This document shows, piece after piece, positions 41,968 through 51,589 of a stretch of 64,000 nt of DNA. The stretch is from Anthocerotibacter panamensis C109 (GTDB lineage: Bacteria; Cyanobacteriota; Cyanobacteriia; Gloeobacterales; Anthocerotibacteraceae). Numbering within the stretch: position 1 is the stretch's first letter; the number at the start of each line of letters is the position of its first letter. Both the position numbers and the translations under genes were made by a program. The stretch is taken from assembly GCF_018389385.1 (NCBI RefSeq), contig NZ_CP062698.1, positions 3,103,501 to 3,167,500 on the forward strand, written 5' to 3'. A model generated the notes under the pieces. The model ran no database searches. It was not told where the DNA came from and was given only the letters and a program-made list of their open reading frames with translations.

Positions 41968-42828
41968 ATGAATGGATGGCAAGCAGCAGTACTCGGTCTG
42001 GTTCAAGGGATAACAGAATTTTTGCCTATTAGTAGCACAGCCCATTTAAAAGTGATCCCGGTCCTTTTGGGCTGGGGCGATCCGGGTGTAGCCTTTACCG
42101 CCATCATTCAACTAGGAAGCCTGGGAGCCGTGCTCACCTACTTCGCCCAAGACCTATGGACTATTGCCCGTGGGGCATGGCAGGGGCTACAGACGGGAGA
42201 CCGCAAACGCCTGGAGGTACGCCTCTTCTGGTCGCTGCTTATCGGGACACTGCCGATTGTTGCCGTAGGGCTCGCCCTCAAACCCTTCCTAGAGCGCGAC
42301 GACAATCCCCTACGCGGGATTCCGACCATTGCCATCGCCTCCATCGTCATGGCACTACTCCTTGGGGTGGCAGAGGTCTTGGGCAAGCGCAAGCGTCCGA
42401 TCGAGAAAGTGCGGGTCTTAGACGGCATCCTCATCGGCTGCGCCCAAACTCTGGCGCTCGTACCGGGCGTTTCCCGCTCCGGCTCCACGCTCACCACTGC
42501 CCTCTTTTTGGGGTTGCAACGGGCGGATGCGGCGCGGTTTTCCTTTTTACTGGGTATTCCAGCCATCTTTTTGAGCGGGTTACTCGAACTCAAAACCCTC
42601 TACGACTGCCAAAAACCCAACGCCGAAACTATCTGTAACAGTTTGGCTGCGACCAACTGGGGTGTCCTGGCTATCGGGGTTGTCTCCTCGGCGGTCTTTA
42701 GCTATCTCGCCATCGCCTGGTTGCTCCAATTTCTCAAGACCCGCTCCACGCTTGTCTTTATCGGCTATCGGCTCCTCTTTGGGGTGGGACTGCTGTGGCT
42801 GGTCGGTTCGGGGCTAATCCGCTCCTAG
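41968..42828 (+). CDS. uppP: Undecaprenyl-diphosphate phosphatase
   Basis: UppP (BacA) recycles the lipid carrier of peptidoglycan synthesis. ATG 41968 gives 286 residues. The two active-site regions are present: GITEFLPISSTAHL near the start and PGVSRSGSTLTTAL in the middle. There are about eight membrane helices. The family start NGWQAAVLGLVQG supports the chosen ATG. Confidence 0.96.
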   Translation: MNGWQAAVLGLVQGITEFLPISSTAHLKVIPVLLGWGDPGVAFTAIIQLGSLGAVLTYFAQDLWTIARGAWQGLQTGDRKRLEVRLFWSLLIGTLPIVAVGLALKPFLERDDNPLRGIPTIAIASIVMALLLGVAEVLGKRKRPIEKVRVLDGILIGCAQTLALVPGVSRSGSTLTTALFLGLQRADAARFSFLLGIPAIFLSGLLELKTLYDCQKPNAETICNSLAATNWGVLAIGVVSSAVFSYLAIAWLLQFLKTRSTLVFIGYRLLFGVGLLWLVGSGLIRS

Positions 42829-42932
42829 GGCATGCTCACTTATTTCCTATTGATTCGCTCTATTGTTATTTTGCCTACTACTGTATGTCAGGGCTTGCGG
42901 TAGAGATATATGATTCTCAACCGAGGCTCTTG

Positions 42933-44933
42933 ATGCGTTTTGTGAGGATAGGTTTACGGATCGTGCTTGGAGTGGGGATATGGGCAGGGTCTATGGGAGC
43001 CCGGATCGAAGCTCAGGCGGTCACACATCCGCTAGATGCCCTGAGTGCTAAAGAAATCACTGCGACTGTCGCAGTCCTTAAAGCCTCAGGCAAGGTTGAT
43101 AAAGAGAGTCGCTTCGCTGCCATCATGCTCAAGGAACCCGCCAAAGCGACGGTGTGGAAGTGGCAGCCGGGGCAGCCTTTGGCTGGTCGGCAGGCTTTTG
43201 TAGCGGTCAAGAAGGGTCCCAAAGCCTTTGAGGCCATCGTGGACCTCACCGCCCGCAAGGTCACAGACTGGAAAGAAATTGAAGGCGTCCAACCCGTGGT
43301 GGTCGAAGAGGAGTATGAGATGGCGAAGAAGCTCTTCAAAGCTGACCCCCGCCTCAAGGCAGCCCTCGCCAAGCGCGGCATCAAGGACCTAAAAAAAGAA
43401 GTCGAGTGCGGCGGGGTTGCTCCGGGCTATTTTGGTCCTGAAGTGACGGGTGACCGCAGGCTTCTAGCGATGCAGTGCACGCTCAATACAGAAGACAAAA
43501 ATGAATATGCCCACCCCATCTCTGGGATCAAGGCCACTGTAGACCTAAACGAGCGGAAGATCATCAGCTTTGAGGACACCGGCGTTGTCCCCATCCCCCA
43601 CAAAATCACAGGTTTTGGTAACCAAAAGATCATCTTGAAACAGGTTGGGAAGCTGGACAAAGCCCCCAAGCCCCTAAAAATCACCCAGCCTAAAGGAGCA
43701 TCCTACCGGCTCAGGGGGCAGTTGGTGGACTGGATGAACTGGCAGTTTCACTTTCGGATGGACCCTCGGGTGGGTCTGGTGGTCTCGACGGTGACCTACA
43801 ACGACCGGGGCAAGGTGCGCCGAGTGATGTACGAGGGTTCTCTGGGCGAGGTATTTGTCCCCTATGGCGACCCTAGTCTGGATACCTTTGACCGCACTTA
43901 TTTAGACGCGGGCGAGTTTTATCTGGGCCGACTGACTGCCCCGCTCCAAAAGGATTTGGATTGTCCGGCGAATGCCACCTACTTCGATGCCATCTTCGCC
44001 AAGCACAAGGGCACTATCGAGCGCCGCGTGCAGGCGGTTTGCCTCTACGAACAACGCGCCGGGGTGGAATGGCGACACTCCGAGTTCTCCGACAAGCCCA
44101 AAGAGCGCTGGACCGAGTCCCGTGCTCGCCGGGAGTTGGTCTTGCGCTCCACTTCGACTATCGGCAACTACGATTACACCTTTGATTGGATCTTCCTCCC
44201 CGATGGCGCGATCCGGGTGGTCGTCAGTGCCAATGGCACCGAGGAGACCAAAGCGGTCAAGAGCAAGACGCTAGCCGATGATATTGAGGGGAAAGACACG
44301 AGCCACGGCACGCTAGTGGCAGAGCATATCTCCGCCACGACGCACCAGCACATCTACGCCTACCGGCTCGACCTAGACATAGATGGCGACAACAACAGCT
44401 TCCTCGAAGCCACACCGACTGCTGTTCCCGTCAGCAACAGCCCCCGCAAGAGCGCGATGGTGATCGAGCAGAAGACGTTCAGCAACGAATTGGAGGCCAG
44501 ACGACCCTTTGCGCTCTTGCCGCTCTGGCATGTGGTCAATCCTAATGTGCACAATGCCAATGGCTACGAGGTGAGCTACGTCCTTCAGCGCGGGGAGAAT
44601 ACTACCCCCTTGCTCACCCCCGAGGACTGGCCGCGCAAAAGAGCGGGTTTCATCGACTATGCTCTCTGGGTGACGCCCTATCAGCCTAACGAAGTCTACC
44701 CGGCGGGCGATTACCCCAACCAAAGTAAGGGCGGGGACGGTCTACCAGCCTGGGTCCAAGCTGACCGACCCATCAAGAACACCGACATCGTGCTCTGGTA
44801 CACCTTTGGGATCACCCATGTAGTACGCCCCGAGGATTGGCCGACCCTGACTACGGAGAAAGCCTCCTTCGAGTTGCGGCCTTTCAATTTCTTTAACCGC
44901 ACCCCGACCTTGGGCCAGCCTAAGTACCCCTGA
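42933..44933 (+). CDS. Copper amine oxidase, exported
   Basis: A topaquinone enzyme that oxidises primary amines to aldehydes, releasing ammonia and peroxide. From ATG 42933 (GAGG upstream) it has 666 residues with a signal peptide ending near RIEAQA. N2/N3 domains (about 50-260) precede the catalytic beta-sandwich. The tyrosine that becomes topaquinone is in TIGNYDYTFDW, the base Asp is in YLDAGEF, and copper histidines lie in TTHQHIYAYRLDLDIDG and ITHVVRPEDWP. Longer starts at 42795 or 42885 add non-signal residues. Confidence 0.93.
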   Translation: MRFVRIGLRIVLGVGIWAGSMGARIEAQAVTHPLDALSAKEITATVAVLKASGKVDKESRFAAIMLKEPAKATVWKWQPGQPLAGRQAFVAVKKGPKAFEAIVDLTARKVTDWKEIEGVQPVVVEEEYEMAKKLFKADPRLKAALAKRGIKDLKKEVECGGVAPGYFGPEVTGDRRLLAMQCTLNTEDKNEYAHPISGIKATVDLNERKIISFEDTGVVPIPHKITGFGNQKIILKQVGKLDKAPKPLKITQPKGASYRLRGQLVDWMNWQFHFRMDPRVGLVVSTVTYNDRGKVRRVMYEGSLGEVFVPYGDPSLDTFDRTYLDAGEFYLGRLTAPLQKDLDCPANATYFDAIFAKHKGTIERRVQAVCLYEQRAGVEWRHSEFSDKPKERWTESRARRELVLRSTSTIGNYDYTFDWIFLPDGAIRVVVSANGTEETKAVKSKTLADDIEGKDTSHGTLVAEHISATTHQHIYAYRLDLDIDGDNNSFLEATPTAVPVSNSPRKSAMVIEQKTFSNELEARRPFALLPLWHVVNPNVHNANGYEVSYVLQRGENTTPLLTPEDWPRKRAGFIDYALWVTPYQPNEVYPAGDYPNQSKGGDGLPAWVQADRPIKNTDIVLWYTFGITHVVRPEDWPTLTTEKASFELRPFNFFNRTPTLGQPKYP

Positions 44934-44954
44934 TCCGCTCAAGCACTCCTAAAC

Positions 44955-44997
44955 CTGATCCCCCTTCGCTACTCAATCGGTGAGGGGGATTGGTTTT
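44955..44997 (+). terminator. Terminator of the amine oxidase gene
   Basis: ATCCCCCT (44958-44965) pairs with AGGGGGAT (44983-44990) across a 17-base loop. The run tggtttt follows. It lies about 25 bases after the stop codon. Confidence 0.75.
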
Positions 44998-45205
44998 GGC
45001 AGGGTATTTGGATGTTTTTGGGCAGGATTTATGGGGTTGGCGGTACGAGTGAAAGTCGAACCCACAACAAGGAGACTACCCATTATCTAATCTAAAATTT
45101 GTTCCTATGAAGCTATTTTCCTGCACTTAGGATTTGTCTCTGTCAAACCCATGACTACTCGGTTCATATGCTTTTGTCGAGCTTGGCTGAGTAAATAGGA
45201 AAGTT

Positions 45206-45466
45206 TTACTTTGATTTCAGAGGTTCCCTAAAATCAATACCTATTACTTTAAGAAATGAAACTCCAGGATTTATCTTGACAATATCTTTTGCTCGTTCAT
45301 ATAAAGTATTAATGATTTCATCAAAGGATAAAGCTTGATCCTTCGAGGGCTTCCATGATTTCTGTTGCCCAAGGTATGCAAGCAATAATATTCCATGAGA
45401 TGACCTAGAATCCGTCAATTTAAAGTTGAAGTGCGCCACCCAGGAGTTTACTGAGAAGAGGCTCAT
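45206..45466 (-). pseudogene. Unrecognised reading frame fused to an IS30-like end; possible 3' remnant of a restriction gene
   Basis: The 86-codon frame is on the same strand as the methylase and the broken frame upstream. Its first 15 or so codons come from the inverted end of the inserted element (VAHFNF is encoded by that end). The native part begins near TDSRSSHGILLLAYLG and ends REPLKSK. It has no ribosome site. I infer that it is what remains of the gene downstream of the insertion. Whether it was a nuclease cannot be told. Confidence 0.4.
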
Positions 45467-45788
45467 AGGGTAATCTGACGTTTACCAAGACGGAAAGAAC
45501 CCCATGAGCTGCACACAGCTTCGCGTAAATGAGCGGCATCAGCTCCATGCTCTGAGGAATTCTAAGGGATTATCTCTACGCGCCATTACCTTATTGATGG
45601 CGCGTAGTCATACTACCTTATCGCGCGAGTTACACCGCAATGCTCAAGACATAGGTACTTATCTTCCTGATACCGTGCATTTCAACATGAAAGGCGGGAG
45701 GCTTCTAAAACTCCCTTCCAGCAGATATCGGCAGCAGTTTTAGTGGAGGTATTCTTCGCACAGTCAGGTGCTGGTGCACTTCAACTTT
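45422..45788. mobile_element. Internally deleted IS30-like element
   Basis: The 13-bp ends AAAGTTGAAGTGC (45422-45434) and GCACTTCAACTTT (45776-45788) are exact inverted copies, with a few further matches inside. Between them, a plus-strand frame (45504-45743) starts like an IS30 transposase: an HTH with LRAITLLMARSHTTLSRELHRN followed by a YLPD motif. It then runs into a short unrelated tail. The rest of the transposase is gone, so the 367-bp element is non-autonomous. Confidence 0.75.
45504..45743 (+). pseudogene. IS30-family transposase, N-terminal fragment
   Basis: A 79-residue frame holds the IS30-type helix-turn-helix (ERHQLHALRNSKGLSLRAIT, then MARSHTTLSRELHRNAQ) and the first residues after it. 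The catalytic DDE domain is absent. The frame lies wholly inside the inverted ends of the element. Confidence 0.75.
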
Positions 45789-45991
45789 GAAAGATTATTT
45801 TTCCTAAAAATCTCAGGTAAATTAATATGATGGTCAAACTTTGTCATGAGTCTACTCTCTCTAATCTTGTTTATCGTTTCAGAAGTTATCTCATAGAAAC
45901 CTTTACTTAAAATCTGCTGCAAAATAGCATATTCCTTAAACAGATACTCCCAACTAATATGGTTTTTTGTTTCACTTCTTGATTTACTCAT
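45764..45991 (-). pseudogene. N-terminal fragment of a gene coupled to the Dam-type methylase, probably a type II restriction enzyme
   Basis: The first 68 or so residues (MSKSRSETKNHISWEYLFKE, then RLMTKFDHHINLPEIFRKNN) read as a native protein and remind me of the start of a type II restriction endonuclease family, though from memory only. After NNLS the frame enters the IS30-like end and stops within a few codons. It overlaps the methylase stop by eight bases, the usual coupling of a methylase-nuclease operon. Confidence 0.6.
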
Positions 45992-46847
45992 AGTTCGTTA
46001 TCAAAACCTCATCTACACTCCCTCGTTTTTCTGCATTGGAGTTGATGGCACGGATTGCACTAATCTTGTTTTTTTTGTATCTGGAGTCAGAATAAAGGTC
46101 AATAATAAAATCTGTATATGCATTGCTTACCATAACCTTACAGCCTATATCTGTCAGTCTGTCAGCGCACTTCTTTAGGCGAATTTGCTCTTCTCGATTG
46201 AATCCGTTGATATCGTAACCAGTAAATGATGATGTGTCTGAAACTGGATCATAAGGAGGATCAAAGTATACAAAATCTCCCTTTTTTGCTGAACTAACGG
46301 CTTCTTCAAAATCTATATCTAGCATTGATGTATTAGAACTTTTTAAGTAATCACTCACAGCTCTAAGTACTGCAATATCCAAAATATTAGGTTTCTTATA
46401 TCTTCCAAAAGGTACATTGAAGTGTCCTTGAGAATTAACTCTGAACAGTCCATTATAACAAGTCTTGTTGAGATATATAATTCTTGCTGCTCTTTCTACA
46501 GGAGGTTTATCTTTAAATTCGTTTGATCGATCCCACTCTCTTATACCGTAGTAGTAGTATTCGTGATTCTCCTCTTGATGCCGCTTCAAGGCTTCAATCA
46601 GTTCTTCTACCGAATTCTGAATTACTCGATAGCAGTTTATAAGCTCTTTATTGCGGTCATTGATCAAAGTATTTTTACGCTGTAGTTCTAAAAAAACAGC
46701 TCCTCCTCCAACAAAAGGTTCGAAATAGGTATTAAATTTGGAAGGTAAATGCTGTTTGATAGTGGGCATGAGTTGTCTCTTTCCTCCTGCCCATTTTAGG
46801 AAAGGTCTTACTAAGGCGTTGGGTTTTCTACTTTTCTCCACATGCAA
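45984..46847 (-). CDS. DNA adenine N6-methyltransferase, Dam/DpnM type
   Basis: A 287-residue D12-class methylase. The AdoMet-binding start is RPFLKWAGGKRQL, motif I is FEPFVGGGAVFLELQ, and the catalytic motif IV is VYFDPPYDP. The family usually methylates the adenine of GATC, but this is not provable here. The gene is clearly AT-rich relative to its surroundings, which suggests recent transfer. It starts a two-gene unit whose second gene is broken by an IS30-like element, so the methylase is likely now an orphan. Confidence 0.92.
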   Translation of the reverse strand: MHVEKSRKPNALVRPFLKWAGGKRQLMPTIKQHLPSKFNTYFEPFVGGGAVFLELQRKNTLINDRNKELINCYRVIQNSVEELIEALKRHQEENHEYYYYGIREWDRSNEFKDKPPVERAARIIYLNKTCYNGLFRVNSQGHFNVPFGRYKKPNILDIAVLRAVSDYLKSSNTSMLDIDFEEAVSSAKKGDFVYFDPPYDPVSDTSSFTGYDINGFNREEQIRLKKCADRLTDIGCKVMVSNAYTDFIIDLYSDSRYKKNKISAIRAINSNAEKRGSVDEVLITNYE

Positions 46848-46984
46848 CCCTTTAAAGCTTTCTCCAATTATTGTAGGGCCTGCGGTGGATGTAGAGCCTT
46901 CCGGCTGCCATGCTTCACGCCTAAGGGTGAGGCAGCGTGGTTCCCCAGAAACTAATCTGGCGGCACATCCTAGGAACTTTTGTC

Positions 46985-47623
46985 ATGATTCAAATCATCG
47001 CCTGCGAGCGTTCCTCTGGCCCAAATCCCCGTGCCCTACGTCGCTCAGACCTCATCCCGGCAGTGGTCTACGGTCATCGCGGAACCCAAGCGCAGTCTCT
47101 AGTCTTGAATAGGCTGGAGGCGGAGAAATTACTCAAGAAGGTGACGGTCAATAACACCCGCTTCCAGTTGCAGGTCGAGGATGGGTGGGGTGGAACGGTT
47201 GTCCTGCGCGAAGTACAGCGTGATTATGCGCGCAGCCAACTACAACATCTGAGTTTCTTCGCCATTGCCGGACACCGCCACGTCCATTTAGAGTTACCGC
47301 TCCTCTACCTAGGTGAGCCTGAGAACATGGGAACCCAAGGGGTTCTCGAGAAAGTTCTGACACGAATTCCTGTAATTGCTCGCTCTGACGCGATGCCTGA
47401 AGCTATTGAAGTGGACGTGAGCCACTTGGAGATGGGCGCTATTCTTACCCTATCTGACCTAATGCTGCCCTCCGGCGTTGAGGCGATAGGGAACCCGGAA
47501 CTGGTCGTCGCCCACGTTGTTCCCTCCTCTACCACCCTAGAACTGAACGCTCTCAGCACTCCCCTCCTTGAAGAAGAGGCTTCCGCAGTCCCCGCCATCC
47601 GCGAAAAAAGCAGTTTTGCCTAG
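46985..47623 (+). CDS. rplY: Ribosomal protein L25/TL5/CTC family
   Basis: This 5S rRNA-binding protein has 212 residues from ATG 46985. The L25 domain (1-95) shows the start QIIACERSSGPNPRALRRSD and the IPAVVYGHRG segment. The C-terminal CTC/TL5 domain (about 95-190) has HRHVHLELPLLYLGEPENMG and HLEMGAILTLSDL. The tail after 190 is Glu/Ala-rich. It overlaps the convergent M28 peptidase by four bases at the 3' ends. Confidence 0.92.
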   Translation: MIQIIACERSSGPNPRALRRSDLIPAVVYGHRGTQAQSLVLNRLEAEKLLKKVTVNNTRFQLQVEDGWGGTVVLREVQRDYARSQLQHLSFFAIAGHRHVHLELPLLYLGEPENMGTQGVLEKVLTRIPVIARSDAMPEAIEVDVSHLEMGAILTLSDLMLPSGVEAIGNPELVVAHVVPSSTTLELNALSTPLLEEEASAVPAIREKSSFA

Positions 47624-48834
47624 AGTGAAGCCTGCTCTGACTCCAGAAACTTACGCACGAGGGTCAGGGCTGTCTGCACTGTGCGTTCGAGTAATCCGGT
47701 GTCCACCTGAACATCTCCCGGCTGGTGATAGTTTGGTTCTTCGCCGCGATAGAAGAAGATGGCTGGGACTCCTGCGCGAATGAATGAGGCATGGTCACTG
47801 CGTTGGTTGTCTGGAAAAACGGTCAAAGCCGGGTCCACCCGACGGGCAAAAGCGGTCAAATGGTCTGTCCCACCAACCAGGAGTTTTTCGTTGACCCCGA
47901 CCATATCAAAGTTAAGCATCGCCCCCAACCCTTTCAGCAAGCCTGCCGGAGCCTGCTCCACAAAAGCCTGTGACCCTTCCAACCCATCTTCCTCCCCATC
48001 AAAAGCCAAAAACCAGCAGACGCGGGCGGTGGAAGTACCCGCGAGGCGGCGGGCTAGATTGAGGACGACAGCGGTCCCGGAGGCATTGTCATTGGCTCCC
48101 GGAGAACCGGGGACAGAGTCATAGTGCCCCCCCAGCAAGATTCGGGGGCGGTCTATACCCGGCAGGTGGGCAATCAGGTTTTGCCCTTTGATCACCTCTC
48201 GGCGCGTGCTGACCGCTAGGGTCGCAGTGGTAGGAGGGTTCTGTAGGAGTGGACGTCCCCGCACGCCCGAGAGGGCAAAGACGGGGATCTCCACAGGCTC
48301 ATTGAGCAAGCCCAATAATTCCCCCGCCTCCGAGTTGACAACAATGAGGCCCACGGCTCCCGCCTGAGCAGCATTATGGGCTTTTTCGGTGAAGTGGATC
48401 TCCCCGCGCCGGACCAGAGCTAGAGCGCCCTTGACCGAGACCCGAGCAAAGTCGGCGGGTCTGCCCGCATTGGGGACGAGGACCAACGGTGCTGTGATCT
48501 TGCCCCCTACCGAATTGGTCAGAGCTAGCCCATTGATGCGGGTGTCCTTGACCATGAGGCTGGAGCCCAAATCGTCAAACTTGGTATAGGTAAAAGGTTG
48601 AACGACAGCATCATATCCCGCTTGGCGGTACTGGTTGAGCAGATAATCCAGTGCCTGCCGCCCCTGCGGGGTCCCCGCCACCCGTGGGCCGAAGGTGACC
48701 AACCGCGATAGATCCGTGGCGGCTTGCTTAGATGCGGCAGTCTCGGCTCGGACCATCAGGGTCAAGGCCAAGACGAGCATCAGCCCCCAGCAGAAACGGG
48801 CCAAAGAAGACCGGTGATGCAGTAGTTTAGGCAT
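47620..48834 (-). CDS. Exported M28-family aminopeptidase with PA domain
   Basis: A 404-residue zinc peptidase. A signal peptide (ending near VRAETA) is followed by a PA domain (about 85-200) inserted before the catalytic part. Metal ligands are visible: His and Asp in GGHYDSVPGSPGANDNASG, Glu-Glu in FDGEEDGLEGS, Asp in NFDMVGV and His in YHQPGDV. It should trim amino acids from peptides in the periplasm. The J-protein gene lies just upstream on the same strand. Confidence 0.92.
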   Translation of the reverse strand: MPKLLHHRSSLARFCWGLMLVLALTLMVRAETAASKQAATDLSRLVTFGPRVAGTPQGRQALDYLLNQYRQAGYDAVVQPFTYTKFDDLGSSLMVKDTRINGLALTNSVGGKITAPLVLVPNAGRPADFARVSVKGALALVRRGEIHFTEKAHNAAQAGAVGLIVVNSEAGELLGLLNEPVEIPVFALSGVRGRPLLQNPPTTATLAVSTRREVIKGQNLIAHLPGIDRPRILLGGHYDSVPGSPGANDNASGTAVVLNLARRLAGTSTARVCWFLAFDGEEDGLEGSQAFVEQAPAGLLKGLGAMLNFDMVGVNEKLLVGGTDHLTAFARRVDPALTVFPDNQRSDHASFIRAGVPAIFFYRGEEPNYHQPGDVQVDTGLLERTVQTALTLVRKFLESEQASL

Positions 48835-48837
48835 GGC

Positions 48838-49422
48838 TCAGAGGTTAAGGCGAGCGAGGTCGCGCTTGACCTCAAAAACCAGATGGGCATTGTCCGGCTC
48901 CAAGTCCAGTGCCCGAGTGAGATAGACCTTGGCCTGACGGTAATCCCCCCGATAGATCAACGCATTACCTAGACGCTGACAGGCAAGGGCCAACTGATGT
49001 TGGATTGCTTTGTCCTGGGGGAACTGTTGGAGGAGGGCTTCAGCCTGTGTGATGGCGACGGTATACTGCCGGTTCTTGAGGGCCTGCTTCACCTGCTGGA
49101 GTCCCTGTTTCAGCTCCTGCTGGGCACCTGTAGGCCGCAGCGGGCTGGTCCTGAAGACAATGCCAGGACCTGGAGGTGCAGGTTCGGACATGGGCTTGGG
49201 GCGGCGCTCCTCTTGGAAGCGCTGGTCATAGGCGTAGCGCTGCTGGGGATCGCTCAGGGTTTGATAGGCTTCGTTGATCTCCTGAAACCGCCGCTGAGAA
49301 GCCGGACCCGCCACATCCGGGTGATATTTCCGGGCAAGGCGATGAAAGGCTTGTTTGATGGCTTCGGGACTGGCCGTAGGGGCTAATTCCAAGAGGCTGT
49401 AATAGTCCACGAAGGGTGTCAT
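48838..49422 (-). CDS. J-domain protein with TPR repeats
   Basis: A 194-residue DnaK co-chaperone. The J domain (about 4-66) contains the essential HPD in ARKYHPDVAG, plus the start VDYYSLLELAPTASPEAIKQ. A Pro-rich linker and two TPR motifs follow (ALKNRQYTVAITQAEALLQQ; ALIYRGDYRQAKVYLTRALD). There is no zinc-finger or substrate domain of DnaJ. It ends three bases before the M28 peptidase start, so the two are probably co-transcribed. Confidence 0.92.
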   Translation of the reverse strand: MTPFVDYYSLLELAPTASPEAIKQAFHRLARKYHPDVAGPASQRRFQEINEAYQTLSDPQQRYAYDQRFQEERRPKPMSEPAPPGPGIVFRTSPLRPTGAQQELKQGLQQVKQALKNRQYTVAITQAEALLQQFPQDKAIQHQLALACQRLGNALIYRGDYRQAKVYLTRALDLEPDNAHLVFEVKRDLARLNL

Positions 49423-49496
49423 AAGGTCCCCAACAACCATGTGGCTCCAGTTTAACAGCGATTAAACTGGAAGAAGAAAAAGTAGGAGTTGTCACC

Positions 49497-50033
49497 GTGA
49501 GTGAGCAAACAGGAGCAGAGGAAAGCAACAGCCCCCCCGAGGCTGTGGTCGTTGTCGAGCCCGGTCCCGTCACCAAGTTGCTTCTAGAAAAAGGCTTGGC
49601 GGTTGAGTTCGAGGGTTTTGACCAGCTCCAGATCGAAATCGTCAAAGTCCCACCCCAAGAGCTTCTGGCAGTGGGTCGCGTGCTCTTCGACCAAGGCTAC
49701 AACTACCTGCGCAACCAGTACGCCTACGACGCCGCTCCAGGCGGTGCTTTGGTCAGTGGCTACGACCTGACTCAGGTGACGGATGCTGCCTCCCATCCCC
49801 CCGAAGTGCGCCTCAAGGTCTACCTTGACCGCCAGAACCCAGTGGTACCCTCGGTCTATTGGATCTGGAAGGCAGCGGACTTTCAGGAGCGCGAGTCCTA
49901 CGACATGTACGGAATCCTCTACGAAGGGCACCCAAACCTCAAGCGCATTCTCATGCCCGAGGACTGGGTCGGCTGGCCGATGCGCAAGGACTACATCACC
50001 CCTGATTTCTACGAATTACAGGATGCCTATTGA
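49497..50033 (+). CDS. ndhJ: NAD(P)H-quinone oxidoreductase subunit J
   Basis: NdhJ is a hydrophilic-arm subunit of cyanobacterial NDH-1, equivalent to the 30-kDa complex I subunit. The 178-residue product starts with GTG after an AGGAG site. Family motifs are [40 protein letters not shown], the [20 protein letters not shown] stretch, and [14 protein letters not shown]. It is not next to ndhC/ndhK here, unlike in many cyanobacteria. Confidence 0.96.
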   Translation: MSEQTGAEESNSPPEAVVVVEPGPVTKLLLEKGLAVEFEGFDQLQIEIVKVPPQELLAVGRVLFDQGYNYLRNQYAYDAAPGGALVSGYDLTQVTDAASHPPEVRLKVYLDRQNPVVPSVYWIWKAADFQERESYDMYGILYEGHPNLKRILMPEDWVGWPMRKDYITPDFYELQDAY

Positions 50034-50107
50034 TAGCCTTGGTCTAACCCTCCAGCTACAATTGATCAATTAACCCGCAGTGCGGGGCTACTTTCTTTGA
50101 GGCTGGG

Positions 50108-51589
50108 ATGGAATTCACACTACACGACACTCCGCTGCTGGCATACCAGGGGGACGGTCTGGCCGTAGGGCTCTTTGAGGGCCAGACCAGCCTTGCAGGT
50201 GAACTGGCGCAACTGGATGACAAACTCTGCGGCCAGTTGACGGAGGTTATCGCCGAGGAAGGATTCAAGGGTAAAGCTGCGAGCAAAGTCACCCTCAGAA
50301 CCGCCCCCGGTTGGCCCATCAGGAAAGTAATCCTGGTCGGGCTGGGGCCAGTCGAAAAGTACACCCGCGACACAGCCCGTCAAGCTGCCGCTAATGCCGC
50401 ACGCGCCGCCCAAAGCCTCAAATGTAAAACGCTGGCTTTGAGCCTCCCCGTCGCTACAAATCCGGCAGTGATGCTCCAGGCCGCAGTAGAAGGGGCTGGC
50501 CTCGCTCTCCACACATTCGACCGCTTCAAATCCCAGTCAACATCTGACGAAGAAGGTCCCTCGAACGGGCTACAAACAGTCACGCTGTTAGGTTCTGCCT
50601 CAGCGCCCATTGTTCCTGCGGCCCAAGCCATTGTCAGCGGGACGCTCCTCGCCCGCGAACTGGTCTCCTCCCCAGCCAACTACGTCACCCCTGAGTGCCT
50701 CGCCACCGAGGCTCAGACCATCGCCCGCGACTTCGGGCTCACATGCAAGATTCTAGAACGCGAAGACTGCGCTGCCCTCGGTATGGGTGCTTTTCTGGGA
50801 GTTGCGCAGGGTTCAGATATGCCGCCTAAATTTATTCACCTTACCTATACCGGATCAGGGGAGATTACCCGTCGCCTCGCTATTGTCGGCAAGGGCCTAA
50901 CGTTTGATTCGGGCGGCCTCTCGATCAAGTCTGCTAAGGGCATGGAGTTGATGAAGTTTGACATGGGCGGGGCTGCTGCGACCCTGGGGGCTGCTCGTGC
51001 GCTCGGAGAACTCAAGCCTCCAGGAGTCCAGGTTCACTTTATCGTAGCGGCTACCGAGAACATGCCCTCAGGCAAAGCCATCCATCCCGGCGATATCTTG
51101 ACAGCTAGTAATGGTAAAACCATCGAAGTCGATAACACCGATGCCGAAGGCCGTCTCACGCTGGCTGATTCTCTTGTCTATGCCGAAGGTTTGGGTGTGG
51201 ACGCGATAGTGGACCTCGCCACGTTGACAGGAGCCTGTATGGTTGCACTGGGCAATGATGTAGCAGGCTTGTTCAGCGAAAACGCCGAGTTGACCGAGGC
51301 CATCCAAGCCGCCGCCCAGGCTGCTGGAGAAAAAGTCTGGCCGATGCCCATGGATGTGCCCTACTTCGAGTCGATGAAGTCCATTGTCGCGGACATGAAA
51401 AACATCGGAGGGCAGTACGGCGGGGCTATCACGGCTGCGCTGTTCCTCAAGCAGTTTGTAGCTAAGACGCCTTGGGTCCACCTCGACATCGCGGGTCCGG
51501 TCTGGTCCGACAAGCAAAAAGGCTACATCAATAAAGGGGGCACGGGTTTCGGCGTCCGTACATTAGTCGCGTGGGTGTTGGGCACCTGA
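50108..51589 (+). CDS. pepA: Leucyl aminopeptidase (M17)
   Basis: A 493-residue dinuclear zinc/manganese exopeptidase. The N-terminal domain (1-165) is variable. The catalytic domain has [32 protein letters not shown], and the signature [14 protein letters not shown] with metal ligands. The ATG at 50108 follows a GAGG-like site. A small hairpin (cccgcagtgcggg, 50074-50086) lies in the leader. Its 3' end overlaps the convergent fusion gene by 27 bases. Confidence 0.95.
   Translation: MEFTLHDTPLLAYQGDGLAVGLFEGQTSLAGELAQLDDKLCGQLTEVIAEEGFKGKAASKVTLRTAPGWPIRKVILVGLGPVEKYTRDTARQAAANAARAAQSLKCKTLALSLPVATNPAVMLQAAVEGAGLALHTFDRFKSQSTSDEEGPSNGLQTVTLLGSASAPIVPAAQAIVSGTLLARELVSSPANYVTPECLATEAQTIARDFGLTCKILEREDCAALGMGAFLGVAQGSDMPPKFIHLTYTGSGEITRRLAIVGKGLTFDSGGLSIKSAKGMELMKFDMGGAAATLGAARALGELKPPGVQVHFIVAATENMPSGKAIHPGDILTASNGKTIEVDNTDAEGRLTLADSLVYAEGLGVDAIVDLATLTGACMVALGNDVAGLFSENAELTEAIQAAAQAAGEKVWPMPMDVPYFESMKSIVADMKNIGGQYGGAITAALFLKQFVAKTPWVHLDIAGPVWSDKQKGYINKGGTGFGVRTLVAWVLGT

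Noticed and set aside
42795-42932. Longer start for the copper amine oxidase
   Set aside because: The extra residues come before a proper signal peptide and overlap the end of uppP; the ATG at 42933 has a GAGG site.
45040-45080. tRNA-like string with gtcgaaccc
   Set aside because: No acceptor, anticodon or D arm could be folded around it; no tRNA or rRNA gene was found in the window.
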